From the NCBI GenBank assembly GCA_964247055.1, contig OZ176054.1, forward strand, positions 558,001 through 622,000: DNA of 64,000 nt, read 5' to 3'. Shown here one piece after another: positions 13,654 to 24,680 of this stretch (position 1 is the first letter of the stretch; each line of letters begins with the position of its first letter). Both the position numbers and the translations under genes were made by a program. The notes under the pieces are model-generated. The model had not been told where the DNA came from. It saw only the letters and a program-made list of their open reading frames with translations, and did no database searches. This DNA is from Paragordius varius (taxonomy: Eukaryota > Nematomorpha).

Positions 13654-15930
13654 CCGATTTTTACAACGATACGTTAAAAATTATGGTATTAAACTAGTCG
13701 CATCAATACTCAAATTAAACTTTGTCCTTAAAAATCGGATATTGGTCACCGGTGAACAAAACTATTTTTTATATATTCTCTTAGCAAGACTGCATCAAAA
13801 TATAGAGATAGTTTGACAAACTCTTTCATATCCGATTTTTACAACGATACTTTAAAAATTAATGTATAAAACTAGTCGTATCAATAAATCGCATCAATAC
13901 TCAAGTTAAACTTTGTCCTTAAAAATCGTATATTGGTCACCGGTGAACAAAATTATTTTTTATACATTCTCTTACTAAGACTACATCAAAATATAGAGAT
14001 AGTTTGACAAACTTTTTCATATCCGATGTTTACAACGATACTTTAAAAATTAATGTGTTAAACTAGTCGCATCAATACTCAAGTTAAACTTTGTCCTTAA
14101 AAATCGAATATTGGTCACCGGTGAACAAAATTATTTTTTATATATTCTCTTAGTAAGACTACATCAAAATATAGAAATAGTTTGACAAACTCTTTCATAT
14201 CCGATTTTTACAACGATACTTTAAAATTTAATGTATTAAACTAGTCGCATCAATACTCAAATTAAACTTTGTCCTTAAAAATCGGATATTGGTCACCGGT
14301 GAACAAAATTATATTTTATATATTCTCTTAGCAAGACTACATCAAAATATAGAGATAGTTTGACAAACTCTTTCCTATCCGATTTTTACAACAACACTTT
14401 AAAAATTAATGTATAAAACGAGTCGTATCAATAAATCGCATCAATACTGAAGTTAAACTTTGTCATTAAAAATCGGATATTGGTCACCGGTGAACAAAAT
14501 TATTTTTTATACATTCTCTTAGTAGGACTACATCAAAATATAGAGATAGTTTGGCAAACTCTTTCATATCCGATTTTTACAACGATACTTTAAAAATTAA
14601 TGTATTAAACTAGTCGCATCAATACTCAAGTTAAACTTTGTCCTTAAAAATCGGATATTGGTCTCCGGTGAACAAAATAATTTTTTATACATTCTCTTAG
14701 TACGACTACATCAAAATATAGAGATAGTTTGACAAACTCTTTCATATCCGATTTTTACAACGATACTTTAAAAATTAATGTATTAAACTAGTCGCATCAA
14801 TACTCAAGTTAAACTTTGTCCTTAAAAATCGGATATTGGTCACCGGTGGACAAAATTATTTTTTATATATTCTCTTAGCAAGACTACATCAAAATATAGA
14901 GATAGTTTGACAAACTCTTTCATATCCGATTTTTACAACGATACTTTAAAAATTAATGTATAAAACTAGTCGCATCAATACTCAACTTAAACTTTGTCAT
15001 AAAAAATCGAATATTGGTCACCGGTGAACAAAATTGTTTTTTATACATTCTCTTAGTAAGACTACACCAAAATATAGAGATAGTTTGACAAACTCTTTCA
15101 TATCCGATTTTTACAACGATACTTTAAAAATTAATGTATTAAACTAGTCGCATCAATACTCAAGTTAAACTTTGTCCTTAAAAATCGGATATTGGTCACC
15201 GGTGAACAAAATTATTTTTTATATATTCTCTTAGCAAGACTACATCAAAATATAGAGGTAGTTTGACAAACTCTTTCATATCCGATTTTTACAACGATAC
15301 TTTAAAAATTAAAGTATAAAACGAGTCGTATCAATAAATCGCATCAATACTCAAGTTAAACTTTGTCCTTAAAAATCGGATATTGGTCACCGGTGCACAA
15401 AATTATTTTTTATACATTCTCTTAGTAGGACTACATCAAAATATAGAGATAGTTTGGCAAACTCTTTCATATCCGATTTTTATAACGATACTTTAAAAAT
15501 TAATGTATTAAACTAGTCGCATCAAAACTCAAGTTAAACTTTGTCCTTAAAAATCGGATATTGGTCTCCGGTGAACAAAATAATTTTTTATATATTCTCT
15601 TAGCAAGACTACATCAAAATATAGAGATAGTTTGAAACTCGTTCATATCCGATTTTTACAACGATACTTTAAAAATTAATGTATAAAACTAGTCGTATCA
15701 ATAAATCGCATCAATACTCAAGTTAAACTTTGTCCTTAAAAATCGGATATTGGTCACCGGTGCACAAAATTATTTTTTATACATTCTCTTAGTCGGACTA
15801 CATCAAAATATAGAGATAGTTTGGCAAACTCTTTCATATCCGATTTTTACAACGATACTTGAAAAATTAATGTATTAAACTACTCGCATCAATACTCAAG
15901 TTAAACTTTGTCCTTAAAAATCGGATATTG
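13654..15930 (-). repeat. Ancestral block R, copy 2 (about 2.3 kb)
   Basis: This is collinear with the block at 2,755-5,030 at an offset of 10,899-10,900 bp. Marks include CTTACTAAG at 13,971, GTCATTAAAAATC at 14,462, the CTTAAACTTTGTCATAAAA unit at 14,986 and GAGGTAG at 15,255. The single-base change in offset comes from one A lost in CTTTAAAATTAATG of copy 1. Copy 2 lies just left of HOR B and overlaps its first unit. Confidence 0.88.
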
Positions 15931-18900
15931 GTCTCCGGTGAACAAAATTATTTTTTATACATTCTCTTAGTAAGACTAAATCAAAATATAGAGATAGTTT
16001 GACAAACTCTTTCATATCCGATTTTTACAACGATACTTTAAAAATTAATGTATTAAACTAGTCGCATCAATACTCAAGTTAAACTTTGTCCTTAAAAATC
16101 GGATATTGGTCACCGGTGGACAAAATTATTTTTTATATATTCTCTTAGCAAGACTACATCAAAATATAGAGATAGTTTGACAAACTCTTTCATATCCGAT
16201 TTTTACAACGATACTTTAAAAATTAATGTATAAAACTAGTCGCATCAATACTCAACTTAAACTTTGTCATAAAAAATCGAATATTGGTCACCGGTGAACA
16301 AAATTATTTTTTATACATTCTCTTAGTAAGACTACATCATAATATAGAGATAGTTTGACAAACTCTTTCATATCCGATTTTTACAAATATACTTTAAAAA
16401 TTAATGTATTAAACTAGTCGCATCAATACTCAAGTTAAACTTTGTCCTTAAAAATCGGATATTGGTCACCGGTGGACAAAATTATTTTTTATATATTCTC
16501 TTAGCAAGACTACATCAAAATATAGAGATAGTTTGACAAACTCTTTCATATCCGATTTTTACAACGATACTTTAAAAATTAATGTATAAAACTAGTCGCA
16601 TCAATACTCAAGTTAAACTTTGTCCTTAAAAATCGGATATTGGTCACCGGTGCACAAAATTATTTTTTATACATTCTCTTAGTCGGACTACATCAAAATA
16701 TAGAGATAGTTTGGCAAACTCTTTCCTATCCGATTTTTACAACGATACTTGAAAAATTAATGTATTAAACTAGTCGCATCAATACTCAAGTTAAACTTTG
16801 TCCTTAAAAATCGGATATTGGTCTCCGGTGAACAAAATTATTTTTTATACATTCTCTTAGTAAGACTAAATCAAAATATAGAGATAGTTTGACAAACTCT
16901 TTCATATCCGATTTTTACAACGATACTTTAAAAATTAATGTATTAAACTAGTCGCATCAATACTCAAGTTAAACTTTGTCCTTAAAAATCGGATATTGGT
17001 CACCGGTGGACAAAATTATTTTTTATATATTCTCTTAGCAAGACTACATCAAAATATAGAGATAGTTTGACAAACTCTTTCATATCCGATTTTTACAACG
17101 ATACTTTAAAAATTAATGTATAAAACTAGTCGCATCAATACTCAACTTAAACTTTGTCATAAAAAATCGAATATTGGTCACCGGTGAACAAAATTATTTT
17201 TTATACATTCTCTTAGTAAGACTACATCATAATATAGAGATAGTTTGACAAACTCTTTCATATCCGATTTTTACAAATATACTTTAAAAATTAATGTATT
17301 AAACTAGTCGCATCAATACTCAAGTTAAACTTTGTCCTTAAAAATCGGATATTGGTCACCGGTGAACAAAATTATTTTTTATATATTCTCTTAGCAAGAC
17401 TACATCAAAATATAGAGGTAGTTTGACAAACTCTTTCATATCCGATTTTTACAACGATACTTTAAAAATTAATGTATAAAACGAGTCGTATCAATAAATC
17501 GCATCAATACTCAAGTTAAACTTTGTCCTTAAAAATCGGATATGGGTCACCGGTGCACAAAATTATTTTTTATACATTCTCTTAGTAGGACTACATCAAA
17601 ATATAGAGATAGTTTGGCAAACTCTTTCATATCCGATTTTTACAACGATACTTTAAAAATTAATGTATTAAACTAGTCGCATCAAAACTCAAGTTAAACT
17701 TTGTCCTTAAAAATCGGATATTGGTCTCCGGTGAACAAAATAATTTTTTATATATTCTCTTAGCAAGACTACATCAAAATATAGAGATAGTTTGAAACTC
17801 GTTCATATCCGATTTTTACAACGATACTTTAAAAATTAATGTATAAAACTAGTCGTATCAATAAATCGCATCAATACTCAAGTTAAACTTTGTCCTTAAA
17901 AATCGGATATTGGTCACCGGTGCACAAAATTATTTTTTATACATTCTCTTAGTCGGACTACATCAAAATATAGAGATAGTTTGGCAAACTCTTTCATATC
18001 CGATTTTTACAACGATACTTGAAAAATTAATGTATTAAACTACTCGCATCAATACTCAAGTTAAACTTTGTCCTTAAAAATCGGATATTGGTCTCCGGTG
18101 AACAAAATTATTTTTTATACATTCTCTTAGTAAGACTAAATCAAAATATAGAGATAGTTTGACAAACTCTTTCATATCCGATTTTTACAACGATACTTTA
18201 AAAATTAATGTATTAAACAAGTCGCATCAATACTCAAGTTAAACTTTGTCCTTAAAAATCGGATATTGGTCACCGGTGGACAAAATTATTTTTTATATAT
18301 TCTCTTAGCAAGACTACATCAAAATATAGAGATAGTTTGACAAACTCTTTCATATCCGATTTTTACAACGATACTTTAAAAATTAATGTATAAAACTAGT
18401 CGCATCAATACTCAAGTTAAACTTTGTCCTTAAAAATCGGATATTGGTCACCGGTGCACAAAATTATTTTTTATACATTCTCTTAGTCGGACTACATCAA
18501 AATATAGAGATAGTTTGGCAAACTCTTTCCTATCCGATTTTTACAACGATACTTGAAAAATTAATGTATTAAACTAGTCGCATCAATACTCAAGTTAAAC
18601 TTTGTCCTTAAAAATCGGATATTGGTCTCCGGTGAACAAAATTATTTTTTATACATTCTCTTAGTAAGACTAAATCAAAATATAGAGATAGTTTGACAAA
18701 CTCTTTCATATCCGATTTTTACAACGATACTTTAAAAATTAATGTATTAAACTAGTCGCATCAATACTCAAGTTAAACTTTGTCCTTAAAAATCGGATAT
18801 TGGTCACCGGTGGACAAAATTATTTTTTATATATTCTCTTAGCAAGACTACATCAAAATATAGAGATAGTTTGACAAACTCTTTCATATCCGATTTTTAC

Positions 18901-19218
18901 AACGATACTTTAAAAATTAATGTATAAAACTAGTCGCATCAATACTCAACTTAAACTTTGTCATAAAAAATCGAATATTGGTCACCGGTGAACAAAATTA
19001 TTTTTTATACATTCTCTTAGTAAGACTACATCATAATATAGAGATAGTTTGACAAACTCTTTCATATCCGATTTTTACAAATATACTTTAAAAATTAATG
19101 TATTAAACTAGTCGCATCAATACTCAAGTTAAACTTTGTCCTTAAAAATCGGATATTGGTCACCGGTGAACAAAATTATTTTTTATATATTCTCTTAGCA
19201 AGACTACATCAAAATATA
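15255..19218 (-). repeat. Higher-order repeat B: 2,160-bp 12-mer plus 1,804-bp variant
   Basis: The GAGGTAG unit recurs at 15,255, 17,415 and 19,219, that is after 2,160 and 1,804 bp. The 2,160-bp copy equals twelve monomers, two of them long, less the 2-bp loss in TTTGAAACTC (15,632 and 17,792). The second copy lacks about two monomers. Inside it a five-monomer block with TTACAAATATAC is repeated (16,381 and 17,271, offset 890; again at 19,075). GTCGGAC units (15,793, 16,683, 17,953 and 18,487) mark the same sub-blocks. Confidence 0.88.
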
Positions 19219-22201
19219 GAGGTAGTTTGACAAACTCTTTCATATCCGATTTTTACAACGATACTTTAAAAATTAATGTATAAAACGAGTCGTATCAATA
19301 AATCGCATCAATACTCAAGTTAAACTTTGTCCTTAAAAATCGGATATGGGTCACCGGTGCACAAAATTATTTTTTATACATTCTCTTAGTAGGACTACAT
19401 CAAAATATAGAGATAGTTTGGCAAACTCTTTCATATCCGATTTTTACAACGATACTTTAAAAATTAATGTATTAAACTAGTCGCATCAATACTCAAGTTA
19501 AACTTTGTCCTTAAAAATCGGATATTGGTCTCCGGTAAACAAAATAATTTTTTATATATTCTCTTAGCAAGACTACATCAAAATATAGAGATAGTTTGAC
19601 AAACTCTTTCATATCCGATTTTTACAACGATACTTTAAAAATTAATGTATAAAACTAGTCGTATCAATAAATCGCATCAATACTCAAGTTAAACTTTGTC
19701 CTTAAAAATCGGATATTGGTCACCGGTGAACAAAATTATTTTTTATACATTCTCTTAGTAATACATCAAAATATAGAAATAGTTTGACAAACTCTTTCAT
19801 ATCCGATTTTTACAACGATACTTTAAAAATTAATGTGTTAAACTAGTCGCATCAGTACTCAAGTTAAACTTTGTCCTAAAAAATAAAATATTGGTCACCG
19901 GTGAACAAAATTATTTTTTATATATTCTCTTAGTAAGACTACATCAAAATATAGAAATAGTTTGACAAACTCTTTCATATCCGATTTTTACAACGATACT
20001 TTAAAATTTAATGTATTAAACTAGTCGCATCAATACTCAAATAAAACTTTGTCCTTAAAAATCGGATATTGGTCACCGGTGAACAAAATTATTTTTTATA
20101 CATTCTCTTAGTAAGACTACATCAAAATATAGAGATAGTTTGACAAACTCTTTCATATCCGATTTTTACAACGATACGTTAAAAATTATGGTATTATACT
20201 AGTCGCATCAATACTCAAATTAAACTTTGTCCTTAAAAATCGGATATTGGTCACCGGTGAACAAAATTATTTTTTATATATTCTCTTAGCAAGACTACAT
20301 CAAAATATAGAGATAGTTTGACAAACTCTTTCATATCCGATTTTTACAACGATACGTTAAAAATTATGGTATTAAACTACTCGCATCAATACTCAAATTA
20401 AACTTTGTCCTTAAAAATCGGATATTGGTCACCGGTGAACAAAATTATTTTTCTATATATTCTCTTAGCAAGACTACATCAAAATATAGAGATAGTTTGA
20501 CAAACTCTTTCATATCCGATTTTTACAACGATACTTTAAAAATTAATGTATAAAACTAGTCGTATCAATAAATCGCATCAATACTCAAGTTAAACTTTGT
20601 CCTTAATTATCGGATATTGGTCACCGGTGAACAAAATTATTTTTTATACATTCTCTTAGTAAGACTACATCAAAATATAGCGATAGTTTGACAAACTCTT
20701 TCATATCCGATTTTTACAACGATACTTTAAAAATTAATGTATTAAACTAGTCGCATCAATACTCAAGTTAAACTTTGTCCTTAAAAATCGAATATTGGTC
20801 ACCGGTGAACAAAATTATTTTTTATATATTCTCTTAGTAAGACTACATCAAAATATAGAAATAGTTTGACAAACTCTTTCATATCCGATTTTTACAACGA
20901 TACTTTAAAATTTAATGTATTAAACTAGTCGCATCAATACTCAAATTAAACTTTGTCCTTAAAAATCGGATATTGGTCACCGGTGAACAAAATTATATTT
21001 TATATATTCTCTTAGCAAGACTACATCAAAATATAGAGATAGTTTGACAAACTCTTTCATATCCGATTTTTACAACGATACTTTAAAAATTAATGTATAA
21101 AACGAGTCGTATCAATAAATCGCATCAATACTTAAGTTAAACTTTGTCCTTAAAAATCGTATATTGGTCACCGGTGAACAAAATTATTTTTTATATATTC
21201 TCTTAGTAAGACTACATCAAAATATAGAAATAGTTTGACAAACTCTTTCATATCCGATTTTTACAACGATACTTTAAAATTTAATGGATTAAACTAGTCG
21301 CATCAATACTCAAATTAAACTTTGTCCTTAAAAATCGGATATTGGTCACCGGTGAACAAAATTATATTTTATATATTCTCTTAGCAAGACTACATCAAAA
21401 TATAGAGATAGTTTGACAAACTCTTTCATATCCGATTTTTACAACGATACTTTAAAAATTAATGTATAAAACGAGTCGTATCAATAAATCGCATCAATAC
21501 TCAAGTTAAACTTTGTCCTTAAAAATCGGATATTGGTCACCGGTGAACAAAATTATTTTTTATACATTCTCTTAGTAGGACTACATCAAAATATAGATAT
21601 AGTTTGGCAAACTCTTTCATATCCGATTTTTACAACGATACTTTAAAAATTAATGTATTAAACTAGTCGCATCAATACTCAAGTTAAACTTTGTCCTTAA
21701 AAATCGGATATTGGTCTCCGGTGAACAAAATAATTTTTTATACATTCTCTTAGTAAGACTACATCAAAATATAGAGGTAGTTTGAAAAACTCTTTCATAT
21801 CCGATTTTACGATACTTTAAAAATTAATGTATTAAACTAGTCGCATCAATACTCAAGTTAAACTTTGTCCTTAAAAATCGGATATTGGTCACCGGTGAAC
21901 AAAATTATTTTTTATATATTCTCTTAGCAAGACTACATCAAAATATAGAGATAGTTTGACAAACTCTTTCATATCCGATTTTTACAACGATACTTTAAAA
22001 ATTAATGTATAAAACTAGTCGCATCAATACTCAAGTTAAACTTTGTCCTTAAAAATCGAATATTGGTCACCGGTGAACAAAATTATTTTTTATACACTCT
22101 CTTAGTAAGACTACATCAAAATATAGAGATAGTTTGACAAACTCTTTCATATCCGATTTTTACAGATACGTTAAAAATTAATGTGTTAAACTAGTCGCAT
22201 C

Positions 22202-22278
22202 CTTACTAAGAGAATATATAAAAAATAATTTTGTTCACCGGTGACCAATATTCGATTTTTAAGGACAAAGTTTAACTT
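22202..22278 (+). repeat. 77-bp inverted patch, copy 1
   Basis: Within minus-oriented monomers this patch reads in the plus orientation, from CTTACTAAGAGAATA to AAGTTTAACTT. It is the reverse complement of the segment expected at the same place (AAGTTAAACTTTG to CTCTTAGTAAG), so it is an inversion in situ. Small losses mark both edges: AATACTC is missing on the left, and ACTACATCAAA is replaced by GCAAG on the right. Confidence 0.93.
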
Positions 22279-22720
22279 GCAAGATATAGAAATAGTTTGA
22301 CAAACTCTTTCATATCCGATTTTTACAACGATACTTTAAAATTTAATGTATTAATCTAGTCGCATCAATACTCAAATTAAACTTTGTCCTTAAAAATCAG
22401 ATATTGGTCACCGGTGAACAAAATTATATTTTATATATTCTCTTAGCAAGACTACATCAAAATATAGAGATAGTTTGACAAACTCTTTCATATCCGATTT
22501 TTACAACGATACTTTAAAAATTAATGTATAAAACTAGTCGCATCAATACTCAAGTTAAACTTTGTCCTTAAAAATCGAATATTGGTCACCGGTGAACAAA
22601 ATTATTTTTTATACACTCTCTTAGTAAGACTACATCAAAATATAGAGATAGTTTGACAAACTCTTTCATATCCGATTTTTACAGATACGTTAAAAATTAA
22701 TGTGTTAAACTAGTCGCATC

Positions 22721-22797
22721 CTTACTAAGAGAATATATAAAAAATAATTTTGTTCACCGGTGACCAATATTCGATTTTTAAGGACAAAGTTTAACTT
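22721..22797 (+). repeat. 77-bp inverted patch, copy 2
   Basis: This is identical in sequence and edges to the patch 519 bp upstream, including the GCAAG scar. It arose by tandem duplication of the already inverted patch, not by a second inversion. Confidence 0.93.
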
Positions 22798-23639
22798 GCA
22801 AGATATAGAAATAGTTTGACAAACTCTTTCATATCCGATTTTTACAACGATACTTTAAAATTTAATGTATTAATCTAGTCGCATCAATACTCAAATTAAA
22901 CTTTGTCCTTAAAAATCAGATATTGGTCACCGGTGAACAAAATTATTTTTTATACATTCTCTTAGTAGGGCTACATCAAAATATAGAGATAGTTTGGCAA
23001 ACTCTTTCATATCCGATTTTTACAACGATACTTTAAAAATTAATGTATTAAACTAGTCGCATCAATACTCAAGTTAAACTTTGTCCTTAAAAATCGGATA
23101 TTGGTCTCCGGTGAACAAAATAATTTTTTATACATTCTCTTCGTAAGACTACATCTAAATATAGAGGTAGTTTGAAAAACTCTTTCATATCCGATTTTTA
23201 CAACGATACTTTAAAAATTAATGTATTAAACTAGTCGCATCAATACTCAAGTTAAACTTTGTCCTTAAAAATCGGATATTGGTCACCGGTGAACAAAACT
23301 ATTTTTTATACATTCTCTTAGTAAGACTACATCAAAATATAGAGATAGTTTGACAAACTATTTCATATCCGATTTTTACAACGATACTTTAAAAATTATG
23401 GTATTACCAGTCGCTTCAATAAATCGCATCAATACTCAAGTTAAACTTTGTCCTTAAAAATCGGATATTGGTCACCGGTGAACAAAACTATTTTTTATAC
23501 ATTCTCTTAGTAAGACTACATCAAAATATAGAGATAGTTTGACAAACTCTTTCATATCCGATTTTTACAACGATACTTTAAAATTAATGTATAAAACTAG
23601 TCGCATCGATACTCAAGTTAAACTTTGTCCTTAAAAATC

Positions 23640-24637
23640 GGATATTGGTCGCCGGTAAAGAAAATTATTTATACATTCTCTTAGTAGGACTACATCATAA
23701 TATAGAGATAGTTTGACAAACTCTTTCATATCCGATTTTTACAACGATACTTTAAAAATTAATATATAGAACTAGTCGCGTTAAACTTTGTCCTAAAAAT
23801 TCGGATATTGATCACCGGTGAACAAAATTATTTTTTATACATTTTCTTAGTACGACTACAACAAAATATAGAGATAGTTTGACAAACTCTTTCATATCCG
23901 ATTTTTACAATGATACTTTAAAAATTAATGTATAAAACTAGTCGCGTTAAACTTTGTCCTAAAATTCGGATATTGATCACCGGTGAACAAAATTATTTTT
24001 TATACATTCTCTTAGTAAGACTACAACAAAATATAGAGATAGTTTGACAAACTCTTTCATATCCGATTTTTACAACGATACTTTAAAAATTAATATATTA
24101 AACTAGTCGCATCAATACTCAAGTTAAACTTTGTGCTTAAAAATCGGATATTGGTCACCGGTGAACAAAATTATTTTTTATACATTCTCTTAGTAAGACT
24201 ACATTAAAATATAGAGATAGTTTGACAAACTCTTTCATATCCGATTTTTACAACGATACTTTAAAAATTAATGTATAAAACTAGTCGCATCACAAGTTAA
24301 ATTTTGTCCGTAAAAATCGGATATTGGTCACCGGTGAACAAAATTATTTTTTATAAATTCTCTTATTAAGACTACAACAAAATATAGAGATAGTTTGACA
24401 AACTCTTTCATATCCGATTTTTACAATGATACTTTAAAAATTAATGTATAAAACTAGTCGCATCAATACTCAAGTTAAACTTTGTCCTTAAAAATCGGAT
24501 ATTGGTCACCGGTGAACAAAATTATTTTTTACAACATTCTCTTAGTAGGACTATATCAAAATATAGAGATAGTTTGACACACTCTTTCATTTCCGATTTT
24601 TACAACGATACTTTAAAAATTAATGTATAAAACTAGT
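23640..24637 (-). repeat. Degraded monomers beside the orientation switch
   Basis: Units in this kilobase carry more private changes than anywhere else in the window. Two consecutive monomers share a 12-bp loss that leaves AGTCGCGTTAAAC (near 23,775 and 23,940), and both also read GATCACCGG. Another has CATCACAAGTTAAA (near 24,289). Others have GCCGGTAAAG (23,651), TTATTTATACATTC with a shortened A/T run (near 23,667), and TTACAACATTC (near 24,530). Satellite edges that escape homogenisation usually look like this, so the switch probably marks an old edge or a place where unequal exchange is suppressed. Confidence 0.8.
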
Positions 24638-24680
24638 TGATGCGACTAGTTTTTAATATATTAATTTTTAAAGTATCGTT
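24602..24680. repeat. Orientation switch: imperfect palindrome joining the two arms
   Basis: Here the monomers change orientation. On the left the unit reads normally as far as ACTAGT (24,632-24,637). A 7-base spacer TGATGCG (24,638-24,644) follows, then ACTAGT again (24,645-24,650) and the reverse-complemented unit. Both joints fall at the palindromic ACTAGT within the monomer. The arms are similar but not identical: the left has TAATGTATAAAACTAGT and the right mirrors TAATATATTAAAAACTAGT. Further out the mirrored monomers differ at several positions. This suggests a real, older inversion rather than a fold-back read artefact. No transposon end or target-site duplication is visible at the joint. 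Confidence 0.95.

Larger units (their letters stand above)
21915..22952 (-). repeat. 519-bp tandem duplication (2 copies) carrying a rearranged monomer
   Basis: Two adjacent copies (about 21,915-22,433 and 22,434-22,952) are offset by exactly 519 bp. This is shown by four private marks: TATACACTCT at 22,091/22,610, the inverted patch at 22,202/22,721, TTAATCTAGT at 22,351/22,870 and AAAAATCAG at 22,392/22,911. The unit is about three monomers, one of them scrambled. Because the rearranged monomer is in both copies, the inversion came first and was then duplicated. The left joint differs only in TTATTTTTTAT versus TTATATTTTAT. Confidence 0.92.
1..24637 (-). repeat. Satellite array, left arm (about 136 tandem monomers)
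   Basis: This arm consists of head-to-tail monomers of 178 bp (short form) or about 191 bp (long form) with no break by other DNA. The strand sign is a convention: the right arm is called plus, and this arm is its reverse complement. Typical marks on the plus strand are GTCGCATCAATACTC, CTTTGTCCTTAAAAATCGG and the GC-rich GGTCACCGGTGAAC. Many monomers instead read GGTCTCCGG, GGTGCAC or GGTGGAC at that last site, and these variants recur in a fixed order that defines the higher-order repeats. I traced no reading frame longer than about 45 codons in the consensus, and that one has no ATG. The arm is most homogeneous between about 4 and 19.5 kb and most degraded next to the orientation switch. 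Satellite identity is certain; a centromeric location is inference from monomer size and HOR structure. Confidence 0.98.

Noticed and set aside
22202-22278. Small mobile element insertion at the inverted patches
   Set aside because: The patch is satellite sequence in reverse, replacing the matching segment. There is no target-site duplication and no terminal repeat.
24602-24680. Fold-back (chimeric read) artefact at the orientation switch
   Set aside because: An artefact would give mirror-identical arms. The first mirrored monomers differ at several positions (for example GTATAAAAC versus AATATATTAAAAAC), so a real inversion is more likely, though reads would settle it.
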